Positions 8,603-17,549 of a stretch of 64,000 bases of DNA are shown here, piece by piece. This DNA comes from Saccharococcus thermophilus (GTDB lineage Bacteria; Bacillota; Bacilli; Bacillales; Anoxybacillaceae). The position numbers and the translations under genes are program-made. The stretch lies in contig NZ_JAASRS010000001.1 in the NCBI RefSeq assembly GCF_011761475.1, positions 930,001 through 994,000 on the forward strand, in the 5' to 3' direction. The stretch's first letter is position 1; every line of letters begins with the position of its first letter. A model generated the notes under the pieces. That model was not told the DNA's origin and did not search any database. It saw nothing but the letters and a program-made list of their open reading frames with translations.

Positions 8603-9829
8603 TTGGATATTGCGGTAAAAAAACAAACGGACGTCCGTGTCAAGCAAGCAGAGAACGCTCCGAAAAATCCAACGTGGTGGATCATCGCCATTGCGTCCAT
8701 CGTGTTGATCGGAGGTACGTTGTTTTTATACAGCCGCGTTTCCTGGCAGCAAGCGCTCCTTTACGTGTTAGGAGCGTTCGGCGGATTTATCTTGTACCAA
8801 GCGCACTTTGGCTTCACGTCCGCATGGCGCAAATTTATTTTATACCGACAAGGCGAAGGCATTCGCGCGCAAATGATCATGCTACTAGTGGCAAGCATTT
8901 TCTTCTTGCCGCTATTGTTGAAAGGATCGATCTTCGGTCATGCCGTGGCGGGCAATGTGCATGATGTCGGCATTTCCGTCATCGTCGGTGCGTTTATTTT
9001 CGGCATCGGCATGCAGCTCGGCGATGGTTGTGCATCGGGTACGCTGTACCATATCGGCGGAGGCGATACGAACGGCATTGTCACCTTAATCGGGTTTATC
9101 GCCGGCTCGGTCATCGCGACGACCCATTTTGATTTTTGGATGAACACGCCGCATCTTGCGCCAATTTCGCTGATCCACCAGCTTGGTGCATTTGGCGGTT
9201 TTCTGCTTCAGCTCGCACTGTTGGCACTCGTTTATTACGTTGTAACCGTCCTCGAAAAACGCCGCCACGGCAAACTGATTTCGATGAAAATCGAAAACAA
9301 AAACGGCTGGAAAGCGATTTATAAAGGCCCATGGTCACTTCTTGTCGGCGCTTTCTTGCTTGCCGTTATGAACGCTCTTGTATTAATGGTCAACGGCAAA
9401 CCGTGGGGCATCACTTCCGCCTTCGCCCTTTGGGGAGCAAAATTCGTACAACTGTTTGGCGTTGATCCGACGCAATGGGTCTATTGGCAAGACCCGGCGA
9501 AGCTAAATGCACTGAAAAGCCCATTGTATCAAGATACGACAACGGTCATGGACATCAGCTTAATGTTCGGCGCCTTGCTGGCAGCGGCGTTTGCCGGCCG
9601 TTACGCCAAACCGATCCAGTGGAGACGACCATCGCGCATGACGATCGGCGCCCTCATCGGCGGTCTGATGATGGGATATGGCGCCCGCCTTGCGTTCGGC
9701 TGCAACATCGGCGCATACTTCAGCGGCATCGCCTCCTTCAGCGTCCACGGCTGGATTTGGTTCGTGTTTGCCTTCCTTGGCAGCCTCATCGGTGTCAAGC
9801 TGCGTCCGTATTGTGCGTATAAAAATTAA
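8603..9829 (+). CDS. YeeE/YedE-family sulfur (thiosulfate) transporter
   Basis: About 408 residues with some ten membrane segments and two related halves. The signature cysteines are present in GCASGTLYHIGGG in the first half and FGCNIGAYFSGIASFSVHGW in the second, as in YeeE/YedE permeases that move thiosulfate or related sulfur anions. The TTG at 8603 (MDIAVKK) follows AAAGGGGGA at seven bases and is preferred over the ATG at 8570. No TsuB-like partner adjoins, so the substrate is inferred from family. Confidence 0.88.
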   Translation: MDIAVKKQTDVRVKQAENAPKNPTWWIIAIASIVLIGGTLFLYSRVSWQQALLYVLGAFGGFILYQAHFGFTSAWRKFILYRQGEGIRAQMIMLLVASIFFLPLLLKGSIFGHAVAGNVHDVGISVIVGAFIFGIGMQLGDGCASGTLYHIGGGDTNGIVTLIGFIAGSVIATTHFDFWMNTPHLAPISLIHQLGAFGGFLLQLALLALVYYVVTVLEKRRHGKLISMKIENKNGWKAIYKGPWSLLVGAFLLAVMNALVLMVNGKPWGITSAFALWGAKFVQLFGVDPTQWVYWQDPAKLNALKSPLYQDTTTVMDISLMFGALLAAAFAGRYAKPIQWRRPSRMTIGALIGGLMMGYGARLAFGCNIGAYFSGIASFSVHGWIWFVFAFLGSLIGVKLRPYCAYKN

Positions 9830-9840
9830 AGAAGGAATGG

Positions 9841-9876
9841 GAAAGAGAAGGTGAGAGGGCGCTTTCTCTTTTTTTA
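9841..9876 (+). terminator. Terminator after the YeeE gene
   Basis: GAAAGAGAAG pairs imperfectly with GCTTTCTCTTTTTTT a few bases after the stop. Confidence 0.6.
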
Positions 9877-9927
9877 AATCAGTTTTTACGGTTTTCGATC
9901 TGTTTTCTAGATGAACGAAGAAAAATT

Positions 9928-10053
9928 ACGTATTGCATGATTTGCAGTTAGAAAACGTATAGGGAGAGCATTGACGATCTTCTTGTGCTGTTTATTATCG
10001 AAAAAACTGGCTTCCTCCTCGGTAGTGTGCAAGGAGGAAGCCGGTTTCTTTTT
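9928..10053 (+). repeat. Direct repeat, left copy (126 bp)
   Basis: This stretch recurs in the same orientation at 12201-12326 with seven mismatches that I can count and no gaps. Its last third is a strong terminator-like hairpin, AAACTGGCTTCCTCCT / AGGAGGAAGCCGGTTT, followed by C and a T run. The two copies bracket the ATPase-PIN gene pair. The rest of the gap up to 10395 has no gene I can support; a TATAAT at 10260-10265 may be the promoter of the ATPase gene. Confidence 0.9.
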
Positions 10054-10395
10054 GCCAATATCCCGTGGATGAGATTTTTTGCAGATTTTCTCTACTATGC
10101 ATTAACTAACGGTACTAATATTAACTCCATTATTCCTAGTGAGCCAACATTTTGTACAGCTTGCTGTTGTTTATGCAACGCATTGCACCTTGTTTATATA
10201 TAGGAAATAGGAAAGGAGCAGGAGACAACCTATCTCTTTTAATAATACTCGAAATATGGTATAATTTTCAATAAAACCTTTCTTGTAATTAGGTTGTAAG
10301 TATGGATCGTTCCTAATTATAAGTGTTTTTTATTAGACAATGATTTTTCTGGATTACCTACTTGATAAATGGAAGTTTGATTAGGAAGTGATCGA

Positions 10396-11649
10396 ATGTT
10401 GAAAGAAGTTCATTATAAAAATTGGAAAAGTTTTTCTAATGCAACATTATACATTGATCCGTTAACAGTTTTGATTGGAACGAATGCAAGCGGAAAATCG
10501 AACGCGTTGGACGGTATCGCTTTTTTGAGCCGAGTGGTACAAGGAAAAGAGCTACAGACGATTTTATCGGGAGATTCTGCTCTTCTTTTAGAAGCGAATA
10601 TTCAAGCGATACGCGGTGGTGTTGAATGGGCTGCTAAGCATCCACATTCTTCTTTTACATTAGAAGCGGTCATCGAAGGCGATGAAGAAACAGACTATCA
10701 TTATAGCATTGAAGTGAGTACAAAATCCGATGTGGAGCTTGTTTCAGAGTCATTAGTGAAAATAGATAGAAAAATGAACAAACGGACAAAATTATTCACT
10801 GCTACAGCAGAGGAAGACAGCCCGACGGTTGCTGCTTCAGTTTATAATGGAAGACGCCCAAAAAAGAAACCGTTCAAACGTTCTGTATCGGTTATTAGCC
10901 AATTAAAAAACCAAGAAACACATCCTGAAGTGGATGAAGCTATACAACTTGTTGTGCATACATTGGAAAATGTTTTTATATTAGATCCCGCTCCTGCTTT
11001 GATGCGTGATTATAAACCGTTTTCCAACCGCCTTGCGAGCAATGCCTCTAATGTAGCAGGAGTGCTGGCGGCATTGCCGAAAGAAGAAAAGAAACAAACG
11101 GAAAAATTGCTTTCAAAATACGTCTCCCGCCTTCCGGAAGGAGATGTCCAGCGAGTTTGGGCGGAGCCGGTCGGCCGTTTTAAAACAGATGCGATGCTGT
11201 ACTGTGAAGAGCAATGGCCGGGAAGCGACAAAAAGTTGATTGTCGATGCGCGCGGCATGTCGGATGGCACGCTACGTTTTATCGGAATTTTGACGGCATT
11301 ATTGACCCGTCCGAAGGGAAGTCTTATTGTGATCGAAGAAATTGATAATGGCCTACACCCTTCCCGTGCGGGGATTTTAATTGATATGTTAAATGAAATT
11401 GGCACCGATCGGCAAATTGATATTTTAATGACAACACACAATCCAGCGTTACTCGATGAGTTAGGGCCAGAAATGATCCCGTTTATTATTGTTGCTCATC
11501 GTTCGATGGAGGACGGGGCAAGTGAATTGACACCATTAGAAGATATTCAATCGTTGCCGAAGCTTCTTGCAGGCGGATCGATTGGCAAGCTAGTAGCAGA
11601 AGGTGAAATCGAAGAAACGCTGTCGTGGCAAGGAAGTGAGGAGCGGTGA
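10396..11649 (+). CDS. ABC/OLD-like AAA ATPase of a two-gene defence-type pair
   Basis: A 417-residue SMC/RecF-like ATPase. Walker A is GTNASGKSN at residues 28-36; Walker B is LIVIEEIDNGLHP with glutamates 314 and 315; the H-loop is MTTHNPALLDE with His348. A basic insert (NKRTKLF, RRPKKKPFKRS) lies in the middle third. No TOPRIM or HNH domain is fused. Its stop overlaps the GTG start of a PIN-domain nuclease, so the two are translationally coupled. Such ATPases commonly act as sensors for a nuclease partner in Septu, PARIS and related systems; this pairing with PIN is not one I can name. Confidence 0.85.
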   Translation: MLKEVHYKNWKSFSNATLYIDPLTVLIGTNASGKSNALDGIAFLSRVVQGKELQTILSGDSALLLEANIQAIRGGVEWAAKHPHSSFTLEAVIEGDEETDYHYSIEVSTKSDVELVSESLVKIDRKMNKRTKLFTATAEEDSPTVAASVYNGRRPKKKPFKRSVSVISQLKNQETHPEVDEAIQLVVHTLENVFILDPAPALMRDYKPFSNRLASNASNVAGVLAALPKEEKKQTEKLLSKYVSRLPEGDVQRVWAEPVGRFKTDAMLYCEEQWPGSDKKLIVDARGMSDGTLRFIGILTALLTRPKGSLIVIEEIDNGLHPSRAGILIDMLNEIGTDRQIDILMTTHNPALLDELGPEMIPFIIVAHRSMEDGASELTPLEDIQSLPKLLAGGSIGKLVAEGEIEETLSWQGSEER

Positions 11650-12161
11650 AGCGAAAAATCCTTGTCATTGATACGTCGATTTTATGCTGCTGGTTGCAAG
11701 TTCCCGGCAAAGAAACATGCGGCGCGCAAGGGAACATTTGGGACTACAGGCGTGTGAACGAGCTTTTGACGGAAGAAGAGAAACGTGGGGCAACGTTTGT
11801 CCTTCCGCTGGCAACGATCATTGAAACAGGCAACCATATCGCCCAAGCAGCAAAAGAACGATATGAATGCGCGAAAAAGCTCGTTCACATTATACAAAAG
11901 GCGTTAGACAAAGAGTCTCCTTGGGCGCAATTTTCCGAGCAAGCAGAGCTATGGACAGCTGATGAATTGCATAAACTCATTTCCGAATGGCCAAAGCAAG
12001 CGTCTGAGCGTTTATCGATTGGGGATGCAACGATTAAAACAGTGGCTGAATACTACGCAAGAGTGAATGGATGGGAAGTCGAAATTCTTACCGGCGACGA
12101 AGGGCTAAAAGCATATGAACCAGCAAAACCAACAAGAGTGCCAAGGAGACGAAGATCGTAA
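11646..12161 (+). CDS. PIN-domain nuclease, partner of the ATPase
   Basis: A 171-residue PIN-like protein. The acidic quartet is visible: Asp9 in LVIDTS, Glu60 in ATIIETGNH, Asp127 in LSIGDATI and Asp151 in LTGDEGLKAYEP. PIN domains are metal-dependent RNases, often toxins. The GTG start overlaps the ATPase stop in a GTGA junction and GAGGAGC precedes it, so it is made with the ATPase. The C-terminal tail (PTRVPRRRRS) is strongly basic. I infer that it is the effector of the pair and is held in check or triggered by the ATPase. Confidence 0.8.
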   Translation: MKRKILVIDTSILCCWLQVPGKETCGAQGNIWDYRRVNELLTEEEKRGATFVLPLATIIETGNHIAQAAKERYECAKKLVHIIQKALDKESPWAQFSEQAELWTADELHKLISEWPKQASERLSIGDATIKTVAEYYARVNGWEVEILTGDEGLKAYEPAKPTRVPRRRRS

Positions 12162-12200
12162 GATCATAGTGTCAAAAAAATAAACAGAAGATACATGTTG

Positions 12201-12326
12201 ACGTATTGCATGATATGCAGTTAGAAATCGTATAGGGAGAGAACTGCCGATCGTCTTGTGCTGTTTATCATCGAAAAAACTGGCTTCCTCCTCGGTAGTG
12301 TGCAAGGAGGAAGCCGGTTTCTTTTT
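12201..12326 (+). repeat. Direct repeat, right copy (126 bp)
   Basis: Second copy of the repeat at 9928, in direct orientation just after the PIN gene. It ends in the same GGCTTCCTCCT / AGGAGGAAGCC hairpin with T run and so can terminate the ATPase-PIN transcript. The remaining gap to 12520 contains no gene; AAGGAGTTGAAACT is the ribosome site of the next one. Confidence 0.9.
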
Positions 12327-12520
12327 ACCGTCCATCCTTGTTTTCTGTAGAATGAGGGTTTACTGTTTTCCTGCGCAGCAAAGCAGGTGCGGGGAACTAC
12401 TGTTCAACCTCTTTTTTGCGAATTTGCTTGTTTTAGAACCATGCTCGTTTTTGTCATAAGCCATTGCCGATGGTATTGTACTAAAGTATACTATGGAAAA
12501 ACAAGCAAGGAGTTGAAACT

Positions 12521-13747
12521 ATGGATATTCGCGCGATTTTGAAGCGTGTTTCCCATCGAGATATGATTGAGCTCGCGATGAGCCTAATTGTGCTTGACAA
12601 AAAAGCAAAGGAGCGAGCGCTCCAGTTTTTGGAGGAAAAAGGGTATCTCAATGATGAACAGTTGGCACAGAAATATTATCACGAGTACCGTGACAAATTT
12701 TCAGAAACAATAGACATTATTTCCGAGTTTAATATGTACGGCGGTGGTCTGCAAGAGGAGGAATATCGTGCATATGAGAATATGGAACATATTCTTTCAT
12801 TGCTTGAAGACGGGAAGCTGCCGGATGAATGCAGGGAGGAAATGATTCACGGATTGATGGAACAATACCTCGAGGGAAATTCGGGATTTGACGACGTCAT
12901 ATGGGGCTGGATTGAACAAATCGCCTGCGAAGAAGAGCATTGGCACCTTATTTTATCGTACTTGAAGCGGTCAAACAGCACATATGATCAATCGCTCATG
13001 CTAAAAATTTATCGGCACAAGCTTGGGGATGAAGATACATATGAACTAATGCGGATGCAGCAATTAACTTACGGAAGCGACTATTGGGATTATGTCCAAT
13101 TTTTGCACCGCAAAGGAGAAGTGAAAAAAGCGCTCGACGTCGCGGAACAAGGATTGGAAAAAGGGCAAGGAGCTTTAGATACATTATATGAATACGTATT
13201 TCGGCACTACGATCAAATAGGAGAAAAAGGAAAGGCGCTTCAACTATTAAAACGATACTTCCAACACCGTCCTTCTTATGAGTTGTATAAGAAAACCATC
13301 TCTTATGCAGAGAAAAGCGAAAAAGAAGCAGTGAGGAAAGAATTGTATTCATTTGTTAGCGATCTCCGTTACTCTTCTATAAAAGCGGAAATTGACTATC
13401 AAGAAGGGAACAGCCAAGAACTCCTTCGCTATGTGACAAGAGACGCGTCCTATGCCGTGTACTCTCGCCACATCATCTATGAACGTTACTTGAACGAACG
13501 TCATCCGTCTGAGATGATTGCTTACTACAAACAGAAAGCAGAAGCGTTTATTGCGCAAAAAAACCGTAAAGCGTATCGTCATGCGGTGGAATATATAACA
13601 GAAATCCGCCATGTTTATATAAATATTCTTAAGCAGCCAAAAGAATGGGAAACCTACTACCAGCGCGTCATCGTTCCGTACCAAAGCCGGCTGCCTGCGT
13701 TTTTGGATGAGTGGAAAAAAGGAGTAAGGAATGAGGCGTCGATTTAG
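12521..13747 (+). CDS. Helical TPR-like protein of unknown role
   Basis: A 408-residue protein predicted almost wholly alpha-helical. Repeated helix pairs from about residue 150 on (for example GEVKKALDVAEQGLEKG and GEKGKALQLLKRYFQH) look like degenerate TPR repeats. It resembles the C-terminal part of proteins annotated as SWIM zinc-finger family, but I see no CxC...H SWIM motif here. The ATG at 12521 follows AAGGAG. No membrane segment or catalytic motif. It could be a stand-alone scaffold that once belonged to a larger protein. Confidence 0.7.
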   Translation: MDIRAILKRVSHRDMIELAMSLIVLDKKAKERALQFLEEKGYLNDEQLAQKYYHEYRDKFSETIDIISEFNMYGGGLQEEEYRAYENMEHILSLLEDGKLPDECREEMIHGLMEQYLEGNSGFDDVIWGWIEQIACEEEHWHLILSYLKRSNSTYDQSLMLKIYRHKLGDEDTYELMRMQQLTYGSDYWDYVQFLHRKGEVKKALDVAEQGLEKGQGALDTLYEYVFRHYDQIGEKGKALQLLKRYFQHRPSYELYKKTISYAEKSEKEAVRKELYSFVSDLRYSSIKAEIDYQEGNSQELLRYVTRDASYAVYSRHIIYERYLNERHPSEMIAYYKQKAEAFIAQKNRKAYRHAVEYITEIRHVYINILKQPKEWETYYQRVIVPYQSRLPAFLDEWKKGVRNEASI

Positions 13748-13779
13748 CTTTAGCTTGTTTCATACTGTTTGTCATAAGA

Positions 13780-13837
13780 AAAACTGGCTTCCTTATTGCT
13801 ATCGCTGAAACGTGAAAAAGGAGCCAGTTTCTTTTTT
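13780..13837 (+). terminator. Terminator after the TPR-like gene
   Basis: AAAACTGGCTTCCTT pairs with AAGGAGCCAGTTT ahead of a T run. It resembles the hairpin in the 126-bp repeats in its stem sequence but not in its loop. Confidence 0.75.
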
Positions 13838-14115
13838 AATGGTTTTTCGCGGCCGCTGGCTTTTAGGCTTGCTTATTTTGCTTTGGATTGCGTAGGAAAC
13901 GAAAGAAAAAAGTTTGTTTCCCCACTTTCCAATCAAACATTAGGTAAGTGATATCATGAAAAGATGACTGAGCGCATGGTTGATCGAGTTAAAAGTGGAA
14001 CTGTCTGATTTTGTCAAGAATTATTAGACGTTTTGTCGCTTATTTTTGTAAAATATAAGGTAAAAGTTACTAGTTTATCATATTAGCAGAAACAGCTTTT
14101 AAAGGAGCATTCCAA

Positions 14116-14367
14116 ATGGCGTTGCGTGATCTTTTTTTACAAGTGATGAAGACGTACTTGCAAGAGAAACGAGAGAGATTTTCCAAAGAGCAGCCGGTGT
14201 TCCAATTAGTGATGAAAGCGATTCCGCAAGCAATCGAAAAGTTGCCTTTTATCCCGCAAGATCGCTACGTGATTAAAGGATCGGTTGGCCAAGGGGTATG
14301 GACGGATGTCCCTTGGGTCGCAATGATGGATAAAACCGTTACGACTTCGACGTAGCGCGGATATTAT
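14116..14367 (+). pseudogene. 5' stump of a McrB-type restriction gene (DUF3578 domain)
   Basis: The 79-residue frame starts at ATG 14116 after AAAGGAG and ends in KGSVGQGVWTDVPWVAMMDK, the start of the MrcB/DUF3578 DNA-recognition domain of McrB-like restriction NTPases. The frame stops at TAG 14353-14355, but RGYY follows in the same frame, which matches the family's usual QRGYY; the stop is therefore probably a CAG to TAG mutation. The frame then runs into the left end of a TnpB element at about 14368. No AAA domain survives. It is a dead remnant of a type IV restriction gene. Confidence 0.65.
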
Positions 14368-14435
14368 AAAAAGCGAACGGGAAAACCACTAGCTTCAGCT
14401 ATGGGGATGAGAGCGAGCGTCGAACAAGGGAGGGG

Positions 14436-14612
14436 CTATTCCTCCTCTCGTAAGTCCGACAATTTTTGTTTTTCTTGTTCAAGTGCTTTTCTAACTAATT
14501 CTAAAAAAGCGGCTGTCCGAGTAGAAATGCAATTTCGTTTTTGATATTCTTCAACTTCCCTAAGAATAGGCGAAGGAATCCGCATTTCTACACGTTCACG
14601 TTTAACCGTCAT
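14436..14612 (-). CDS. Ribbon-helix-helix (CopG/Arc-type) DNA-binding protein
   Basis: A 58-residue protein with an RHH pattern: strand KRERVEMRIP, then two helices LREVEEYQKRN and TAAFLELVRKALEQEKQ. The ATG at 14612 follows GGAGGTG; a longer frame from 14660 lacks a ribosome site. It is divergent from tnpB, with about 88 bases between the starts, an arrangement that suits a repressor acting on the shared region. RHH proteins bind DNA as dimers and often autoregulate. No toxin partner is next to it, so it is more likely a regulator carried by the element than an antitoxin. Confidence 0.7.
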   Translation of the reverse strand: MTVKRERVEMRIPSPILREVEEYQKRNCISTRTAAFLELVRKALEQEKQKLSDLREEE

Positions 14613-14700
14613 TTTAATCACCTCCGCTTGTATTGTACGGGAAAATACCGTATAATACAAGTGTACGGTAAAATTACGTACATCAAGGAGGTGAAAAGAA

Positions 14701-15825
14701 GTGCATAAAACGTTTAAGTTTCGAATCTATCCCACAAAAGAACAAGAAATATTAATAAACAAGATGTTTGGATGTTGCCGTTTTGTTTTCAATCACTTCT
14801 TAGCCAAGTGGAATGAAACGTATGAACAAACAGGCAAAGGATTAACCTATAACGCCTGTGCCAATCAGTTAACCCAATTAAAAAAGGAATTGGAATGGTT
14901 AAAAGAAGCGGATTCTACAACATTGCAAAATGCATTGAAACATCTAGATGACGCATTTAAACGATTTTTTCAAAAGCAGAATAACCGTCCACGCTTCAAA
15001 AGCAAGAAAAATCCTGTCCAATCTTACACTAGCCAATGCAATTACCCAAAAAAAGGAAGACCAACGATCGAAGTAGTTGGAAATCAAATTAAACTACCCA
15101 AGTTAGGATGGGTAACATTTGCAAAATCAAGAGAAGTCAAAGGAAAAATCCTTTCTGCTACGATCCGCCGCAATCCATCAGGCAAATATTTTGTAGCTAT
15201 TACTTGCGAAACGGAGATTAAATCGTTACCAACTTCCGAAAAGGCAGTGGGTGTTGACCTAGGATTAAAAGATTTTGTAATCCTCTCTACTGGCAAAAAA
15301 ATCAATGCTCCGAAATACTTCAGAAAGTATGAAAAGAAGCTAGCAAGGTGGCAACGAATCCTATCTCGCCGCCAAAAAGGCGGATCTAACTGGAACAAAG
15401 CACGATTAAAGGTGGTTCAAATTCATGAAAAGATCGTAAACGCAAGACGTGATTTTCTTCATAAGTTGTCCACCAAACTGATTGACGAAAACCAAGTAAT
15501 CTGTTTGGAGGACTTGCAAGTAAAAAACATGGTTAAGAATCATCATCTGGCAAAATCAATCACAGATGCGTCTTGGTCTGAGTTTGTAGATATGTTGGAA
15601 TATAAGGCGAAATGGTATGGCAGAACCATCGTAAAAATGGACAAACAATTTCCATCTTCACAACTTTGCTCTGAATGTAGCTATCAAAACAAAGAAGTCA
15701 AAAACCTAAACTTGCGGGTGTGGACATGCCCGAATTGCGGAGCGCACCATGACCGGGACGTAAACGCAGCTATAAACATCTTACAAGAAGGGATAAGACT
15801 ATTCACCGCCGGGCCGGCGGGTTGA
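14701..15825 (+). CDS. tnpB: TnpB RNA-guided endonuclease of IS200/IS605 type
   Basis: A 374-residue TnpB (OrfB). The RuvC-like active site is complete: Asp186 in GVDLGLKDF, Glu270 in CLEDL and Asp353 in [10 protein letters not shown]. The zinc ribbon has Cys323, Cys326, Cys343 and Cys346. The N-terminal [15 protein letters not shown] is the standard OrfB start. The GTG at 14701 follows AAGGAGGTG. TnpB proteins are known to cleave DNA guided by the omega-RNA made from the element's right end. All catalytic residues remain, so it may be active although TnpA is absent. Confidence 0.92.
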   Translation: MHKTFKFRIYPTKEQEILINKMFGCCRFVFNHFLAKWNETYEQTGKGLTYNACANQLTQLKKELEWLKEADSTTLQNALKHLDDAFKRFFQKQNNRPRFKSKKNPVQSYTSQCNYPKKGRPTIEVVGNQIKLPKLGWVTFAKSREVKGKILSATIRRNPSGKYFVAITCETEIKSLPTSEKAVGVDLGLKDFVILSTGKKINAPKYFRKYEKKLARWQRILSRRQKGGSNWNKARLKVVQIHEKIVNARRDFLHKLSTKLIDENQVICLEDLQVKNMVKNHHLAKSITDASWSEFVDMLEYKAKWYGRTIVKMDKQFPSSQLCSECSYQNKEVKNLNLRVWTCPNCGAHHDRDVNAAINILQEGIRLFTAGPAG

Positions 15826-15898
15826 GCTTGGTCCATTTCTCTTCGGTAGAAGGGATTACCCAAGAATCCCCTGCCTTTAGGCATGGGGAGTGGTCAAG
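15740..15898 (+). ncRNA. Probable omega-RNA and right end of the TnpB element
   Basis: By analogy with known TnpB elements, the 3' end of tnpB plus the right end forms the guide scaffold. Visible structure: GCCGGGCCGGCGG near 15810, GGGATT-ACCCAAG-AATCCC near 15852, and the bulged hairpin CCCCTGCC/GGCATGGGG near 15869-15889. The guide would be read from the flank after 15898. The 5' boundary is inferred. Confidence 0.5.
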
Positions 15899-15900
15899 CA

Positions 15901-16026
15901 CTTCTGCTTTCGCATGAATTAGGAATTGATGTGGAAAAAGCTGTTATAGATAAAATAAAGAAAAATGAACAGAAGTATCCGATTGAGAAATCGTTTGGGT
16001 CAAAAAAGAAATATACTGAATTATAA
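15901..16026 (+). pseudogene. 3' stump of a MazG-like nucleotide pyrophosphohydrolase
   Basis: The open frame directly after the TnpB element reads LLLSHELGIDVEKAVIDK and ends GSKKKYTEL-stop after 41 codons. This matches the C-terminal tail of small MazG-like NTP pyrophosphohydrolases (KYPVEK...SKKYTEL type). The catalytic EExxD helices are absent because the 5' part is missing. It is a remnant cut by the element. Confidence 0.6.
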
Positions 16027-16301
16027 AATTGAATAGTGTTGGTTGATTTGTTAGATGTATGTTCGCTGTTCCAATTGGAAACCATAGTAATGTCCACCCC
16101 TTGGTAGTTGGTTTTGGTCACTGTATATGATTTCGAAGGTGGTGGATTTTTTATGTGCATTTATCCATTCGTTATGTGTTTTGCAACGCGTTCAGAGATG
16201 ATGTATAAAAGTTTGTGTAAAGCATTTTGCTAGAACAAAAGAAAAAAGGTAGGGTATTCTCTGATTGGACCAAAAATCTTAGAGAAAGGAGTACCCTACC
16301 T

Positions 16302-17471
16302 ATGTCTAAAAGAAGTATACCGAATGTCGACTGGGCAAATCAACTGGAAAGTGTCATTCGTCAGTTTGTGAAGGAAAAATTAGAGCTGATTATGCGGGAA
16401 GAAATCAAACATTTCCTCGAAATCGAACAGGCTGGAACGCCGAATATGAGAAACGGCTACTATCAGCGAAATCTAGATACGCAATATGGCCGGATTGAGG
16501 GTCTTTTGGTTCCAAGAGACCGAAACGGGGAATTTCAAACACAGTTGTTTGCCCCTTATCAACGCCACACCGGCTGGCTGGAGGAAGCCATCATTAGGAT
16601 GTATCAAAGTGGCATGAGTACACGGGAAATTGGCAAGTTTATCGAACGAATTCTAGGAAATGCTTATTCTCCAGCGACGATCAGCCGTATTACCGATGTC
16701 GTGAAAGAAGACATCGAGAAATGGCACCATCGTCCACTATCCAAACGTTATTCTGTCTTATATTTGGACGGCTTGTACGTGAAACTTCGCCGCGATACGG
16801 TAGAGAAAGAAGTCATTTATGTGGTGTTAGGAGTGAATGAAGAAGGGTATCGAGAAATTCTGGATTTCTTCGTGGGAGGACAAGAAAGCGCCTATGGATG
16901 GCAGGAAATTCTTCAACACCTCTACCAAAGAGGCGTCAAGGAAGTGCTTCTTGGCGTCTTCGATGGCCTTCCGGGGCTGGAGGAAGCCTTTAAGGCGGTG
17001 TATCCGAAAGCCGATGTGCAGCGCTGTGTCGTGCACAAAGTCCGCAACACCCTCAGCCGTGTTCGGAAAAAAGACCAATTCGAAGTGGCCGAGGATCTCA
17101 AGCTGATTTATCGCGCGCCGAATAAGGAGATGGCGTTACAAATGTTTCAACAGTTTGAGTCGAAATGGTCCAGCAAATATCCAAGAGAAGTTCAGTCTTG
17201 GGCCAATGAGTTGGATGTCCTCCTTACATTTATGGATTATCCAAGCAGTATTCGAAGTGTGATTTACACGACGAATGTCATCGAACGAACGATCAAAGAG
17301 ATTCGGAAACGTCTAAAGCCGATGAACAGTTTGAGCAGTTTAGAAGCCGCGGAAAAAGTCGTGTATTTGACCATCCAAGATTTTAATGAGAAATGGGCAG
17401 GGCGAAAGTTAAGAGGATTTGCCGAAGCGCAGGAAGCTCTTCAACGAATGTTTGAAGAACGTTATTGTTAA
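16302..17471 (+). CDS. IS256-family transposase
   Basis: A 389-residue Mutator-type transposase. The DDE residues are Asp156 in YLDGLYVK, Asp221 in GVFDGLPG and Glu328 in VIERTIKEIRKR; the CVVHKVRN motif typical of the family follows the second Asp. The start is the ATG at 16302 (MSKRSIPNVDW) behind GAAAGGAG; an upstream in-frame ATG at 16227 lies inside the inverted end. The frame is intact, so it is probably active. Confidence 0.93.
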   Translation: MSKRSIPNVDWANQLESVIRQFVKEKLELIMREEIKHFLEIEQAGTPNMRNGYYQRNLDTQYGRIEGLLVPRDRNGEFQTQLFAPYQRHTGWLEEAIIRMYQSGMSTREIGKFIERILGNAYSPATISRITDVVKEDIEKWHHRPLSKRYSVLYLDGLYVKLRRDTVEKEVIYVVLGVNEEGYREILDFFVGGQESAYGWQEILQHLYQRGVKEVLLGVFDGLPGLEEAFKAVYPKADVQRCVVHKVRNTLSRVRKKDQFEVAEDLKLIYRAPNKEMALQMFQQFESKWSSKYPREVQSWANELDVLLTFMDYPSSIRSVIYTTNVIERTIKEIRKRLKPMNSLSSLEAAEKVVYLTIQDFNEKWAGRKLRGFAEAQEALQRMFEERYC

Positions 17472-17511
17472 CCAAATATTGTAAATAAACAAAATAGGAG
17501 GATTCTCCCTT

Positions 17512-17549
17512 TCCACACAAGAGACTGAATATTCAGTCTCTCGTGTGGA
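17512..17549. terminator. Near-perfect hairpin inside the IS256 right end
   Basis: TCCACACAAGAGACTGAATA is followed at once by its near-exact complement TTCAGTCTCTCGTGTGGA. It lies 40 bases after the transposase stop. There is no T run, so it may be an insulating or end-recognition hairpin instead of a classic terminator. Confidence 0.5.

Larger units (their letters stand above)
14368..15898 (+). mobile_element. IS200/IS605-type element with TnpB and an RHH gene, no TnpA
   Basis: The left end near 14368 carries the hairpin TAGCTTCAGCTA followed by TGGGGATG. The right end has CCCCTGCC-TTTA-GGCATGGGG with one bulged T, then GAGTGGTCAAG at 15888-15898. Inside are a leftward ribbon-helix-helix gene and a rightward tnpB; no TnpA tyrosine transposase is present, so mobility would need TnpA in trans. 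The left flank is a McrB stump and the right flank a MazG stump, so insertion was accompanied by deletion or recombination. The ends are approximate. Confidence 0.75.

Noticed and set aside
9985-10203. A 72-codon frame over the left direct repeat
   Set aside because: It reads through a terminator hairpin; the other repeat copy does not keep the frame.
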